A stretch of DNA of 64,000 nucleotides from Erythrocercus mccallii (lineage: Eukaryota; Chordata; Aves; Passeriformes; Dicruridae), in contig VZRG01000159.1 of the NCBI GenBank assembly GCA_013397435.1, positions 16,017 to 80,016 of the forward strand, given 5' to 3'. The notes below the pieces were generated by a model. It was not told the origin of the DNA. It made no database searches and was given only the letters and a program-made list of their open reading frames with translations. A program made the translations under genes and the position numbers. Below, in pieces: positions 48,201 to 60,400 of this stretch (position 1 is its first letter; each line of letters starts with the position of its first letter).

Positions 48201-49487
48201 GGGCTCATCCTTGGCCAGTGGTGGGTCTATCTTGGAGCTGGCTGGCGTTGGTTCTGTTGGAAATGGGGGAAGCTTCTGGCAGCTTCTCACAGAAGTCCAC
48301 CCCTGTAGCCTCCACACCCACACTACCATAACCTTGCCACAGAAACAAAATACTGTGAGAGCTGAAATTCCTGGATCTTCTGTCTCACGAGGGTGATGAG
48401 GACTGTCGACCTCCAAATAAAGTTTGGCTTTTACTGCAGTGTAAGAGGGTGTAATTTCTAGCAAGGAGAGGTCGGCAGGGGCAAGGCAGAGGAGTGCTCA
48501 AAGTCTCTGCCAGGCTCCTACCAGTCACTCTACCTCACAACTGCTACTTAGAGCATGTTTTAAGGAAAAAACAGGGATTTGGGGGTGTATCCAAGCTGTT
48601 CCCTACTCCAACATGATAATTGTAAGAAGCAGACTTTGGAAGAACTTAAGAAGATCACCTAAACTCATCATCAGGCAGCTTTTCCTTGGTCTTGCTTCAA
48701 TTCTTCTTAGAAATGAGGGGTGAAGGGGGTGTGCAGCCTCCTTAGTGAGCCTGTCTCTTCATTGTCACCTCAGCTGGGAACTATTTTCCCTGATGAAACC
48801 ATCTCCTCCTCAGTTAAGCCTATGACAACATGTCCTAACCCCAGGGGATATGAACAGAGTTTATTCTTTCCTCCTTAGAGCTACCTTCTACGCATTTGGA
48901 CACTATGTCCCCACGACCCTCATTTCTAGACTAAACAATACCAAATCCTTCAGCTTTCCTTGCAGTCCATGATTCCTGATCCTCCAATCCATCTTGTTTT
49001 CTGAATTCTTTCCATTTTGGTACATTTCCTTACTAAATCATCATTTCCAAAGCAGGTTATGTTTTGTTTGTAAAGATGTTGTGCATATGTTTCTCTTCCT
49101 TTCACACCCCACTTCCAACCCAAACGTTTCCCTGTTTTTTTATTAACTGAAGACAGGTGTAGCTGTGGGGAGAGGCATGGGGAGGTTGGCAGTCCATCCT
49201 TTAATATTTTACAAAAAATATTTGTTATTCTCTGTGATATGGAAAGCCATTTAGCAAAGTAAAATACATTCATTTTACATTTCCTAAGTGACATTATAAC
49301 TGTTGAACTCAGAAAATATACACAGAGCTATTAAAATATTTGGATAGTTTAAGTTTAGATGAGATTCCAGCAGATATTCCTATCACACTTATTTCTCAAT
49401 AGGAAAGCTGTGACCCAGCATTTCTCCTGAATGAGCTGGATATTGGCCCTGGTTATCAAGCAAAGCTAAATGGTTATTGCTTTTAAA

Positions 49488-49510
49488 TTCTGTTAATTTA
49501 ATTAACAGAA
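49488..49510. repeat. Perfect short inverted repeat (10-bp arms)
   Basis: The arms TTCTGTTAAT and ATTAACAGAA are exact reverse complements separated by the 3-nt loop TTA. The TAATT/AATTA cores resemble homeodomain sites. A GGTTAT-GC direct repeat flanks the structure at about 49472 and 49513. Its function is unknown. Confidence 0.7.
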
Positions 49511-49625
49511 AGGTTATCGCTATTGAGGTGCATACATTTGGGTGGAAAACTAAGCTGTAGGACAATAGTGGGCTTGAATTATTTTAGGATTCAAGCTTGA
49601 GGGGAAAAAAAGGGTTGTTACTGTA

Positions 49626-49696
49626 ATCATAGAACCATAGAATGGTTTGGGTTGGGGGAGACCCTAAAGGTCACTAGATTTCAATGTCTCTGCCAT
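49626..49696 (-). mobile_element. Short CR1 3' tail
   Basis: The plus strand reads ATCATAGAACCATAGAATGG followed by TTTGGGTTGGGGGAGACCC and a TCACTAGATTT stretch, the reverse complement of the last 70 bp of an avian CR1. It is an extremely 5'-truncated insertion on the minus strand in the 5' flank of ARHGAP20. Confidence 0.88.
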
Positions 49697-52600
49697 AAAT
49701 ACCAGTTCCTTCAAAACAAAAGACTGTTTCATAAACTTTGTTAAATATTAAACTTTTTAGATCACAAGGTAGGAAAACCAAAATATGAAAAAATTGTTGA
49801 CACACTGTGGAAGAAAGATTCCTTCAGAGGAAGAGTGAAAAATGTTCATTGCCGTGAGTGCAGAGGGTTTGGGCCAGAGTAACAGCAGAGAGGACTGGAA
49901 GGGGTGGAAGGAGATGGGGAGGAAGAAGAGGCTCAGAACTGGCAGCCACAGAGCTGCTGAGTCAAGAAATGCCACATGCAACAAGAGGGGACCGGGAGGT
50001 GTCAGGGGCATTGCATTTTCAAATTACTTCACTGAAAGCCATGATTTTTCTTAAAGGAGCGTGACTTTTTTCCCCCTGACTTTTTTGAAATGTTGCACTT
50101 AGATGATCTAGTTCTCACAGGGGGTTTTCTCTCAAGGGAGCTCTCTGACATTGGGGTTAGGCAGCATCAGCAACACAGAAGTGCCACACATTACAATATT
50201 TTGCACACAACTTCAATACAGAAACACTTTACAATTATTTTAATGTAACTGGGATATAAGCTAATGTAATTCCTGAGGAATAAGGCATATAGCATAGATA
50301 ATCACTGTTGGATGTTGCTGGTCTGTCTTCATGGATCATGGGCAACATGGCAAACCTGCAAGCTTCACATCTTATGTATTTGCAGTTGTCAAAACATAGT
50401 TGCCTGTGGGGATGTGTACTTGGTCATGAAAATAAAAAATAAACAAAAAAAATCAGCTTAAAATTATTGTCAAGGAGAATACTGGCATCTATTAAAAAGA
50501 AATCTGAAGTAGTTATCACAGGACTATAATTTTGATTCTGCTGCTGTTCAAGGTTCACAGAATAATTTCTGCACTGAAGAGATTTGCTCTTGGCTCCAAG
50601 ACTTACAGGTCAGTGGAAACTGTTGATCCTGAGAGGCCTGTCAAGAAAAATGAGCGAATCATGAGGTTTGGCCAAGTCTTGTGCTTACCAGGCCAATTTC
50701 AGTAACCAAGGCAGCAAAAAATCTGTTTCAATTGAACTTAAATTAAAATGTGTAAAAATGTACACATAGGTTTTGCAGGATTTCCAGTGTTTTGCTGTAG
50801 GACATATTGACACATATTTTTATGTTCCCAGGACAATTCTTCTGGTTTCAAAAGATTGAGCTGACACTGGTGTCACGTGATCCACTTATTCTACAATATA
50901 TTCTGGCTTTGTGCTTTACTTAATGCTTTGAAATTTTCTTTGGATGCCCTAATTTTACAGTTACCTCACTGGATCGATGAGTAAATTAAAAAGCTGCAAG
51001 AGGGAGCTTATTTAACCCACAAATTCATCAGCAGTCCAGGCCTTTCCTAGTTTACCTTTCCTTCCCCTGCACCCATTAAGAACAGTCCAGGAAACCTCCA
51101 GCTCTGCATTCACACTGAAGCTGGTCATAAAGCATATTTCTTTAACAAGGGTTTATAATGTGATGTTAGTGAAACCTCTGGGGTAGCACCGTGTCTGAGA
51201 AGGAGCTGGTGCCAAAACGGAGGTAGATATATGGTTACAAATCTGTGGTGTTATCAGTGGAAACCCTTGGAATTACATCAGTGCAAGAGCTCTCCCTTTC
51301 TCTTTATTTCAAAAGTTTCCATGGGCAGAATAATAAAAATCCTGCATAGCACCTCATGCATAGTTTACACTGCAAATTTCAGAGCTCTGGCTGCTCTACC
51401 ACAGGGGTCCCAAAGCACCACAGCCCTGCTGCTTCCCATCTGCCACCAGCCCCTCCAGACCACTCCAGCAATGTGAAAGGCTCTGTACTCCCCTCAAAAG
51501 ACGCCTTTCGTTTAAGACCCCTTCCCAGAGATGGGCCAGTGGGACGAGGCTGGCACTTGGATGCAAAGCTGTGCTAGAGCCTTGCAGGACTTTGCTGGGA
51601 AATGTGGTGGGTGCTTTGTGAAGTGGTGGGGTGGCACACAGGTCATAGGACCTGCCCCTGTGCCTCCTAAGTCTGGACCTGAAGGTATAATGTCAGCTCT
51701 TTAAGTTGTGACATAAAAAACTGACTCTTAAACCACAGCCCCTCACACTGTCCAGCAGATTGATGTCATTTGCAGAACCATTAACCTGCTAAATGACATC
51801 GATATTCCAGAATATTGCAGCTGCCTGCCTCTTCCTCTTTCAAACCCCCTGAAAACAGAGCTCTGCTGGTATTTCACCCCACCAGACATCCCTGACCATC
51901 CCACAACACCAGCATGCTCCATCCTTGTCTCCCCATGCATCCCTCTGCTCTGGGATGGCTACCCTGCATTTCTCACTATAGAGTGAATGGCACTCAGGGA
52001 AGAGGATGGGTGTTTTCAGCTCTGCCTCCAGCTGCTGCCTACCCCAATCTAAAAAAAGTGTTTCTTCAAGCTCCATGTCTTAAAGACTGCAGGAAATAAG
52101 GTGAGCTTGACTGTGGCTTTGGCTGCTTTATTGCCTAGTGGGCATATGTGGATTGAAGTGTGATTGCCATGAGAGTGTTAGATAATGAGGTATGAGCATG
52201 GCAATGGGGATAACAAATGATTTGCTCTTCCGGACAGTCACACCAGAAAGCTAACAATCATCACTGAAAGCTCCTTCTTTCACTCAGGGCTTTGAATACT
52301 ATAAAATCTGTCAGTAAAATAAATACCATGTTAGGGAATACTAATACCCTGCTGCTAAATTAATATCTAAATGACATTATGGAAGGATTTTTATTACAAA
52401 ACTTATTTTCTTCCTGGCCTATGTATTGATCAATGTGGTGAGTATAATTTTGTCTACTAGTTGCTGCTGTTCTCAAGTGGGAATTCATCTGAACCAGGAG
52501 CTTTCTTGGCTCACAAGCCACTCAGCTCTCTGTATAATTTTACATGGTCCCTGTAAACTGGAGCATTATATCAGCTGTGGTGATTTTTCATTTCATTTTC

Positions 52601-54114
52601 ATATGATGCTTACCAATAAAGTTGTAATGTTCATTTATGAGTGGGACCATAGAGTTACTGAAGCAAAATACTCCCACAATACCGTAGAAAATTTCACAGG
52701 ATGGCAATAAACATAAAATGATAATTGAAATGCAGCTCAGAAGAACAATTGTGGCTGATAAAAAGTCACTGGTGTCTTAGCTGCCCTGCATGAGGGATGA
52801 CAAGGATGGAGGTATCCAAAAACCTCCAAGAACTGTTCATTTGCATGATCTCAAAGTTAAAATTTTCTTGCCACAATATCACTTCTCCCCCTTTGCTTTC
52901 TACAGTTACCTACAGCAAGGAATATTTTCCCAGGCATAAACCAAATTGTTTTCCCTTGTTTCCCTCCTATTTGTTATTTGTTCATCTTTCTGAATAACTG
53001 CAAGCATTAGTCATTTGTTCTCAGTGGTGCTCACATGCTGCCTGTGTCTGGAGGACTTTGAGGCTAGCTGGCAGCAGAAAGCAGGCAGTAGGCCAGAGAC
53101 TTTGTTCTGGGCTGTACATCGCCCTGACCTGCAGGTTGGCTACCACTGATCCTGGCTGGTGCTTTTCTGCAAAATGAATTGAAGGCCAGCTGATCATGAG
53201 GCTTCTCTACTAAATGTCTTGTTATGCTTCATAGCTCTGTGTTTGTAGCTTTCCAGCCAGTTTTTAGTCCATGTGACAATGTCCATTTCCAGGCCAGTTT
53301 TGATTATTATTCTTTGGTGTGAGATACCCTATATTTTGCTTCCCTAAAATCCCAGAATGTTTCCTTTACATCATAATAAAACTCCATCATAAAATGTAAT
53401 CAAGACTGTTTGGCAGGATCTTTCATTTAGAAACACATGTGGCTTATTGCACATAATTGCACTGCCCTCTTGATGTTTCATGATCATGTTTTCAATCTTA
53501 ATGTTGTATTAATGTAGAGAGAAGGGAGGGACATACACACATTTGTTTCATACCTGACCAATCATTTTTTTATGCATTTACACTTCCCATAATGTAGAGC
53601 ACATATGCAAGGGAGCTATGTTATTTTTCCATGTGGTTTAGGCTGTTTGTTTATTTTGTCATTAGTTCTCAGTGAGAAGGTCATCCTTTCCCCCAGATGT
53701 TTATTACTTTCCAAACTGAAAAGGATTTCTCTCATAACTTGCATTGCAGACCTAATACTTGTAAAATGCATGAACAATGCCAGCCCAATAATGGTTTCAA
53801 GAACTTTCTATATACAGAGCTGGTTTACCACCACGCCATGGCTCATCACAATTTAATAGAGAGCTGTAGCTTTTTTAAAGCAAGTCTTGGCTAATTTGAA
53901 AACACAATGCATGGGATGTGAGAAGGGGGGATGTGTGAGAGATTTGGGTTTCTCTCAGTTTTCCTGTTTACTTCCATTTTTTAAGTTATTCCCTACAAGA
54001 AGGAAAAAAGGGTGACAAATGGGAAACATTTGGACGTTGACACAGTGGAAAAGACTGGTCCAAATTTGATGACTCCATTTTCAACCTTAACCTTTATACC
54101 TTTCTGGCCATTCT

Positions 54115-54145
54115 TAGATAGATAGATATAGATATAGATATAGAT

Positions 54146-54235
<90 letters not shown>

Positions 54236-54236
54236 T
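54115..54236. repeat. (GATA)n microsatellite with GATATA interruptions
   Basis: About 120 bp of AGAT/GATA tetranucleotide repeats. Near the left end are four GATATA hexamer-type units (54123-54150), and one GATGATA break lies at 54181-54187. It is likely length-polymorphic. The minus-strand open frame through it (a repeated Ser-Ile-Tyr-Leu peptide) is not a gene. Confidence 0.98.
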
Positions 54237-54463
54237 GTAGAGTACATAAGCATGGAGGTTCCTGAGGTTTAAAGATATTATCTCTACTGAAGAATTTTTT
54301 CTTTGCAGATTTTGTGATTACTGTGTGTGTGCTCAGCTACTTCTGCATAGGTTATTACTGACTTCAAGGAGAGCAAGCTTCAAAATTAGCTCATATACAC
54401 ATTATAGAGAGCTGACAAGGACAAGTTAATACATTGCAGTTTCAGGTATCTATGAGCCGGAGG

Positions 54464-54466
<3 letters not shown>

Positions 54467-54497
<31 letters not shown>
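54467..54497. repeat. (TA)n microsatellite
   Basis: A pure TA dinucleotide run of 31 bp, preceded by GGTG, only about 230 bp from the GATA array. It is probably variable in length. Confidence 0.98.
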
Positions 54498-54499
<2 letters not shown>

Positions 54500-57400
54500 T
54501 TTTTGCCTTTGGAAATCTTACAGATATGTTTCCTTGAGGAAATGAAAGATGTATAGTCAGTATATAATGTAAAAATGAACTGGTTGTTTGGAAGGGGGTG
54601 TCTCAAATTTCTGATATGTCTGAAGTTGAATTTCTTCATATAGAGTCTCTATTTTTACCTTGATAGCATGAGAACACTGGTGGGACTTGCTAGAGAAGTT
54701 TATTTTGCTAGCCAAAAGCTGACTAGGCATCTCTGAACAGCAGGTGGTGAGGACAAGAGATAGGTTGAACTAAATCACCATAATGAACAGGGTTTGAATA
54801 AGGAGAAAGAAATTGTTTTAATGACACCAAATTCTACTTGCAACTTTCTCCTCAGCAGAGGCAAGCTGTATCTACTTTATGTTAAGCAAAATATAAATGT
54901 TTTGATCTGGTACTATAATAGCCAAAATGTCAGAGATAATATTATTTGATTTAGAGTTTGTGGCATCCACTTGATAAGGAAAGGTGAGAGCCATGTTGTA
55001 GAGCATTGCAGCAATAATCATATCAAATGTCAGGACAGAAAGAGTTTGTTTCTTTTCCTCATGGTGGGATTTTTGCTACAGACAAGTCCTAAACCAGTAT
55101 TTTACATCAGTTGTCCTGAGGGCAAGGTTAGCAGCTATCTGCAATTCAGCATTTTTGTAGGTTTGTCCCAGAAATGTTTTTGACTGAGTCTGCTGCACAT
55201 TCACAGAAGCCAAATGTCACACTGGTCACCGTGCCATGTGCCTGGACAGGCAGACTTTGGACTTGGCTGAGACGTGCAGTGAGTCACCTGTGAGACAGAC
55301 CTGACTTTTCAGTATCTCAGGGATGGAGAAGTCAGATCCTGTCCCTAAATTATCTTCTAGAAAACTGCTGAGTCAGCCTCTAAATTAAATCAATACTATT
55401 TTCTGTTCTGAAATCATAGCCCTTGGATAAATTAGTTCAGCTCACATGGTACCATCAGAAGCAGCCAAATGGGAAACAGTGATGCCCAGCTGAAAATGGA
55501 AGGGGCAATGTCCAGGGGAGGAGAAGTAATTGGGGATGATCAGGCTCAAGTTTGAGGGAAATCTGTCTCACTAAATTCATTACTAAAAATGTGAAAAAAA
55601 TCTCAAACAAGCCATGGTTTAAAATGTTTCAGATTCTGAGCATCACTTTAGTTGAAAAACCTTACTAAAATACAGCCAAATTCATAAAATACAGCTGCAT
55701 GGGTAGAAGCTGTAAAAATCCATGCACTTTCTGATGCATTGCCTTGGCTAGTATTCAGAAAGAGTCAAGTCATCAAGTATGCTGGTAAAGTATCTCACAA
55801 GCACTGGTATAGATGGGAGCCTCAACTGTCCTTTGCACCTTCCCAGCAACGCTGTGGTCACCATCCCTGGAGTCCTGCAGGAACAGCCCAAACTAGGGAT
55901 GCTGTGAGTCTGCCTCTTCTCACCTTAGTGTTGGGGGAAATAATCTCACAAGGTAACTACCAAAATGTATTTCTAGAAAGCTGATACTCTAGAATTTTTT
56001 TATTAAATTTGATTGTGCCTCAAACAAACAACAAAACCAGTTAATTCTGTGCCCTTCCACAAGTTTTCTGCTGCTTAAGCTGTCTTATGAAAAGGTGATT
56101 ATTATTGACGGTTTATCTTCTTATGTAAAAAACAGAGAATTTTGAGGGAGAGTTTCTTTTCTATCTGTTAAATTGTGTATGAAACGATTTGGAATGAATA
56201 TGCAAATGTAGAAAAGAAAATAGGCAGTAATTGTGTGGAAAATAGACAGTAATTGTGTGTAAGCCTAAAGAAATACGTTATCTTCCAGATGTTTATGATT
56301 GTTGTCATCCATGTGCAAGGTGATTGCAAATGACATCTGTCTGTGCCTGAATGTAGTGAGCTTCCCACTTCCCACTACCAGAAAAGACAGAAATGCTTCC
56401 CTTGTCCTTTCTAGGTGTGACTGCTCCTTCACACACACAATGTGTTCATGCATTGCTCATTTTCCCTCTCTTCATCTGTCAAAACTCAGTATCACACTAT
56501 ACCAGCCCAGGCTTTCTGGATCAAAAGAGTGACACATCAACAGATTTTTACCTTGGTCACCATAAAACAGTAATACCGCATTTCTTTCCCCCATGACATA
56601 GTGGGAAGGTCTCCTTTAGAGTAAATCAAAGAAAGGCACTATAATCTGTCCTGCTTGTCCTGGAGGGTTTGCTTCTATGCATTCCTGGCTCTGCACTTTC
56701 CTCAGCCCCTCACATGTACACACATTCATGTGCACAGACACCTAGATGGAGTCATCATTTTCCTGTCCATTATTTTCCTGCCTGCTCTGGTTTTGTCCTG
56801 CAGTTTTCAGCCAAGGGCTCTGGCCACCTGTGGGGCAGCATTGTCCCAGTGTGCAGACCCTTGCCCCACCCTCTCAGCAAGCCCTTGCATGTTCCTCCTG
56901 CTTAGCCTGTCCACAGGCAGCTGCAACAGGAGCTAAACAGGCGATTTCTGCTTCCAGCTGGGAAGAGAGCATGTATCCTGCCCTCCTGCAGCTGGAGAGA
57001 CAGGAGATGTCTGCAGTCACAAAATCCAAACTTCAAAAACCCACACAACTTTATCTCCACAAGACAGATGAGTCCAGCATATGGGTTGGTACAAGCAGGA
57101 GGGCAGCTGGACTGAAAAGAGCTGCAGCAGTCCCCAGGTAAGGGTGAGCATCCTGAAGGTCAAACCTGGGAGTGTGCTTTTCATGCTGGACTTGGGGGCT
57201 GGATGGATGTTGTTATTTACTGCATTGTTTGTGGCCAGAAAGGATCCCTGACATTAATGACTGTGACCTCTGCTTCGAAACTGAGTAATTGCCATTTGCT
57301 CAGAGCACACATGGTGATGTACTGCAGTTACAGCAGCTCCAGGGAAGTAGCAAGTCCACATTGCTTTCCAAGAAATCATTTCAGTTCTGCTGCCCAGAGT

Positions 57401-60400
57401 TCGGCTTTGCACAGCACATACAGGCAGCTGGTTTGCATGAAGACCCCATCACCTGAGAGTGTGCCAAAATCCATCAAATGCCTGTCCCTGAGCTCAGAGG
57501 ATACCTGGGAGGAGAACTCTGCCTCTCACTGTGCTTTTGCTGGTGATGGCAACAGCAGAGGACCGGCCACCGGTTCACAACTCTGCTGCCTACCGGGTCA
57601 CTGCTGCCAAGGGATTTTGTGGCTTGGCCTCTTAAGTCAGGATTTGTCTGCAGATGTTTCTGAATTATGTGGACAAGATGGAAACTATAAACTGCTGAAA
57701 GTGAAGAAATTTGCAAAAGAGGCCAGATAAGACAAACCAGTCCTTTTTCTTGTCTCCACTGACATCCATCCCTGCGTTGGCGTGTCAAGCAGAGATGAAC
57801 ATTTCCTAAGTAAGAAATCATATGTTGATCTGGCTAACAAATTGCCAGAGCCATTCTGTGAAGTGCCTCAGACACTAAATCTGAAATCAGTTCCCTTTTC
57901 TCACCCTAAATCCTGCTTTTTTTACATTAGACATTTACGTTAGATTTACGTTAGACATTCCTGCTTTTCACATCGTGTGTCATGACATGAGCCCCACCTT
58001 GGGAGCATAACAAGGTTGCCCCTCACCACTTCCATTCCCGTGGGCCTCTTGTATTACCTGCCTCTGGTGAGAGGCTGCCCACTCACTGGCACTTCTACAT
58101 CCCTGCAAATATGCCCTGTATTTCTCTGTGAATCTGTCTGCTGACTCAAAAGGCTATCTCTTACTTCACACAGCTACTTCTCCATGCAAAGGGTCCAGTT
58201 CCTCTGTTGTGCAATCTATTTGATCTGACAGAAAAAAAGAGACATTTGCTATTTCCTCAGTACGCAAGAGACAATCAGCCCTTCTATGGGGTAAGGACAG
58301 AAATAACATACAGTCCCTTTCCTATTCATAGAATAAAACAGTAGCATGTAATTCACTCTGAAAATTGTCCCTGCACTGCCTGCATGTGTGCTCCCACTAG
58401 CTTTTTGAGGTGCCTACACTTATTAAAAAAGTGGGAGCTATGGCTTCCCTCTGGAATTGTACTGCTGGACATCAGCTAATGTTAATAAATCACAGCAACT
58501 AGCTGCATGCTGGATGAATAAAGTTAGGCACCTGGTTTGAAACTGTTTGTCCCATTTAACTTCCAGCCAGTCATCTAGTCTGCTGTTTCCTTACAACTCA
58601 AGTTATTGATACTTTGCCCCTTAAAGTGGTCTTGAATGCTGCCTTTCCAGTTTGTCCTGCCAGGCTGGGCTGGCTCCTGGTGCCAGAGGGGCTGGAGGTG
58701 GAGGGCCCCTGATGCAGCGTCACCACGGCTCACACGCTTTGTCCCGTGGGTTTTGTGACCGCAGCCAGATCCAGCACTGCAGGGCATGAGCTTTGGTTCA
58801 CCCAGCCTGTGGTCCAGCCAGCCCGTGGGGTATCTTCCAGACAGCCCTCGCACACTTCCTCCCCAGTACTTTTCCACTTGCTCACGGATGTATCTAACCT
58901 TTTTTCTGAGTTTTGCTAAACATGCAGCCAGCTTCAAGCAAACCACGGAACCCAAACAAAAGAAAACTCATTCCTCATTTTTCTGACCAGACCCAAACAA
59001 CATCTATAACACTTCCCCAATTTAAACATGTGAGATTTTCCTGCCAGTCACTGGGAAAAAAAACAAACAACAAATCATCCTCTCTGGGGAACAGTGGTCA
59101 AGCTGAGACACAGCACTGCACATCTCTCTGCATCTCATGCCCCTGTGTCCACTCTTGGGTATCCAGACCTTGGATCAGCCCCTTCCACCCTTGGTTATCC
59201 AATGAGTTGCAGCTAAAATCTTTTTGACGTCTTGAGTCTATTTTTTAACGCTATGCTCTGGATTTACTACCAATGTGGAAAGCTATTTCTGGAAGGTCCT
59301 GCAGCACTGTGGCATCTTCCTGACGCTCTCTGTGTGAAAGGCATCCATTGTCCTGGTGCACCTGCAGGCCCCTAGGCACTGTCTGCCAGAGAATTCTTGC
59401 CATTTGGGCTCAAAAAAATAAACCCACTGTATCCTTTCATTACCTCAGAAAAGTAAATTTCCTTGCTTCTAGGTAGCATATTGTTTTAAAATGGGGTATT
59501 CTGCAAATAGATTTCCTACAAGCAAAACAGAAAGCCTTGGACCAGCAATCCCAGCCAACAGCTCATGAAAGTGAAGTGAGTCTAAATGACTGTGCACAAG
59601 GTCACCTTTTTTAGACATCTATGGAAATCCACTCCTTCTATGCAATTTCCTTTCTGCTGCAGTCCTCAGGATAAGATGGACTGTCAAACCATAGGCTGCT
59701 TCTATTCTCTTAGCCCGTTAGAAGTAATTGTGAGGTTCAGCAAAACAACAGCAGCCTCTGGAGACAGAGAACATCATCAGCACTTCTCTGCTGTTCCCTT
59801 TGCCCTTTGTAGGCACTCAGCCCCAAAAATGCCACAGGCTTCCCTCCTCCTCCATGCAAAACTTCTTTCCTTCTTCTTTCTTCACCATCACACGTTTACT
59901 TTTCTCCTCTCTGTTTCCCTCCATGCTGCAGTGCTTTTTCACTGGCCAACCTGTCTGGTTTTATTCTCTCATCCTTCTCTCAGGACACTGCTGCTCCAGT
60001 GGCTCAGCATCTCTGGCTGCCCTAGAAAGCCACCTTTTCCTTGTCCAACCCTCTGAGAACTCTTCCACTTGCCTTGGAAAGTGCTCACATCCTGCCCAGC
60101 TGCTGAGAGTCCCTCAGCCATATTCCACCATATGGCACTGCATCCCCCCGCTTTATCTCATGGAAAATATTAAGATAATCAGACCTGCCTCACTGTGATT
60201 CATGTAACCATCTGTCTGGGCTTCCCACTGTTCGAGTGCTCTGATACCCACCCTGCTAGCCAGAATATAAGTGGGCTTTTACTGTCCAAATTTCTTAATC
60301 TAAACAAACATGAAAGGCCAAATTCTGCTCTGGGCTCCGTTTGCACAAATCCCATTTGTGACATTAAATGGGGCTGTTTGAAACGGTGTGAGCATGGAGT

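Larger units (their letters stand above)
41731..54114. other. 5' flank of ARHGAP20, no gene recognised
   Basis: After the CpG island GC content falls by about 42000. I find CR1 pieces (about 42150 and 49626), a perfect 10-bp-arm inverted repeat (49488-49510) and a purine-rich tract near 49865-49935. The open frames here (for example 154 codons at 43760-44224, minus) show no known domain. No RNA gene was seen. Confidence 0.7.

Noticed and set aside
54115..54236. Regular repeats considered as a CRISPR-like array
   Set aside because: These are plain tetranucleotide repeats without spacers, in a vertebrate genome.
53993..54253. Minus-strand frame with repeated Ser-Ile-Tyr-Leu peptide
   Set aside because: It is only the translation of the (GATA)n microsatellite.
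57203..57730. 175-codon plus-strand open frame
   Set aside because: The peptide has no known motif or regular composition and no conserved neighbours. Probably chance.
59586..60056. 156-codon plus-strand open frame
   Set aside because: It lies in T/C-rich sequence poor in plus-strand stops, and its Leu/Ser/Phe/Pro bias reflects that composition.
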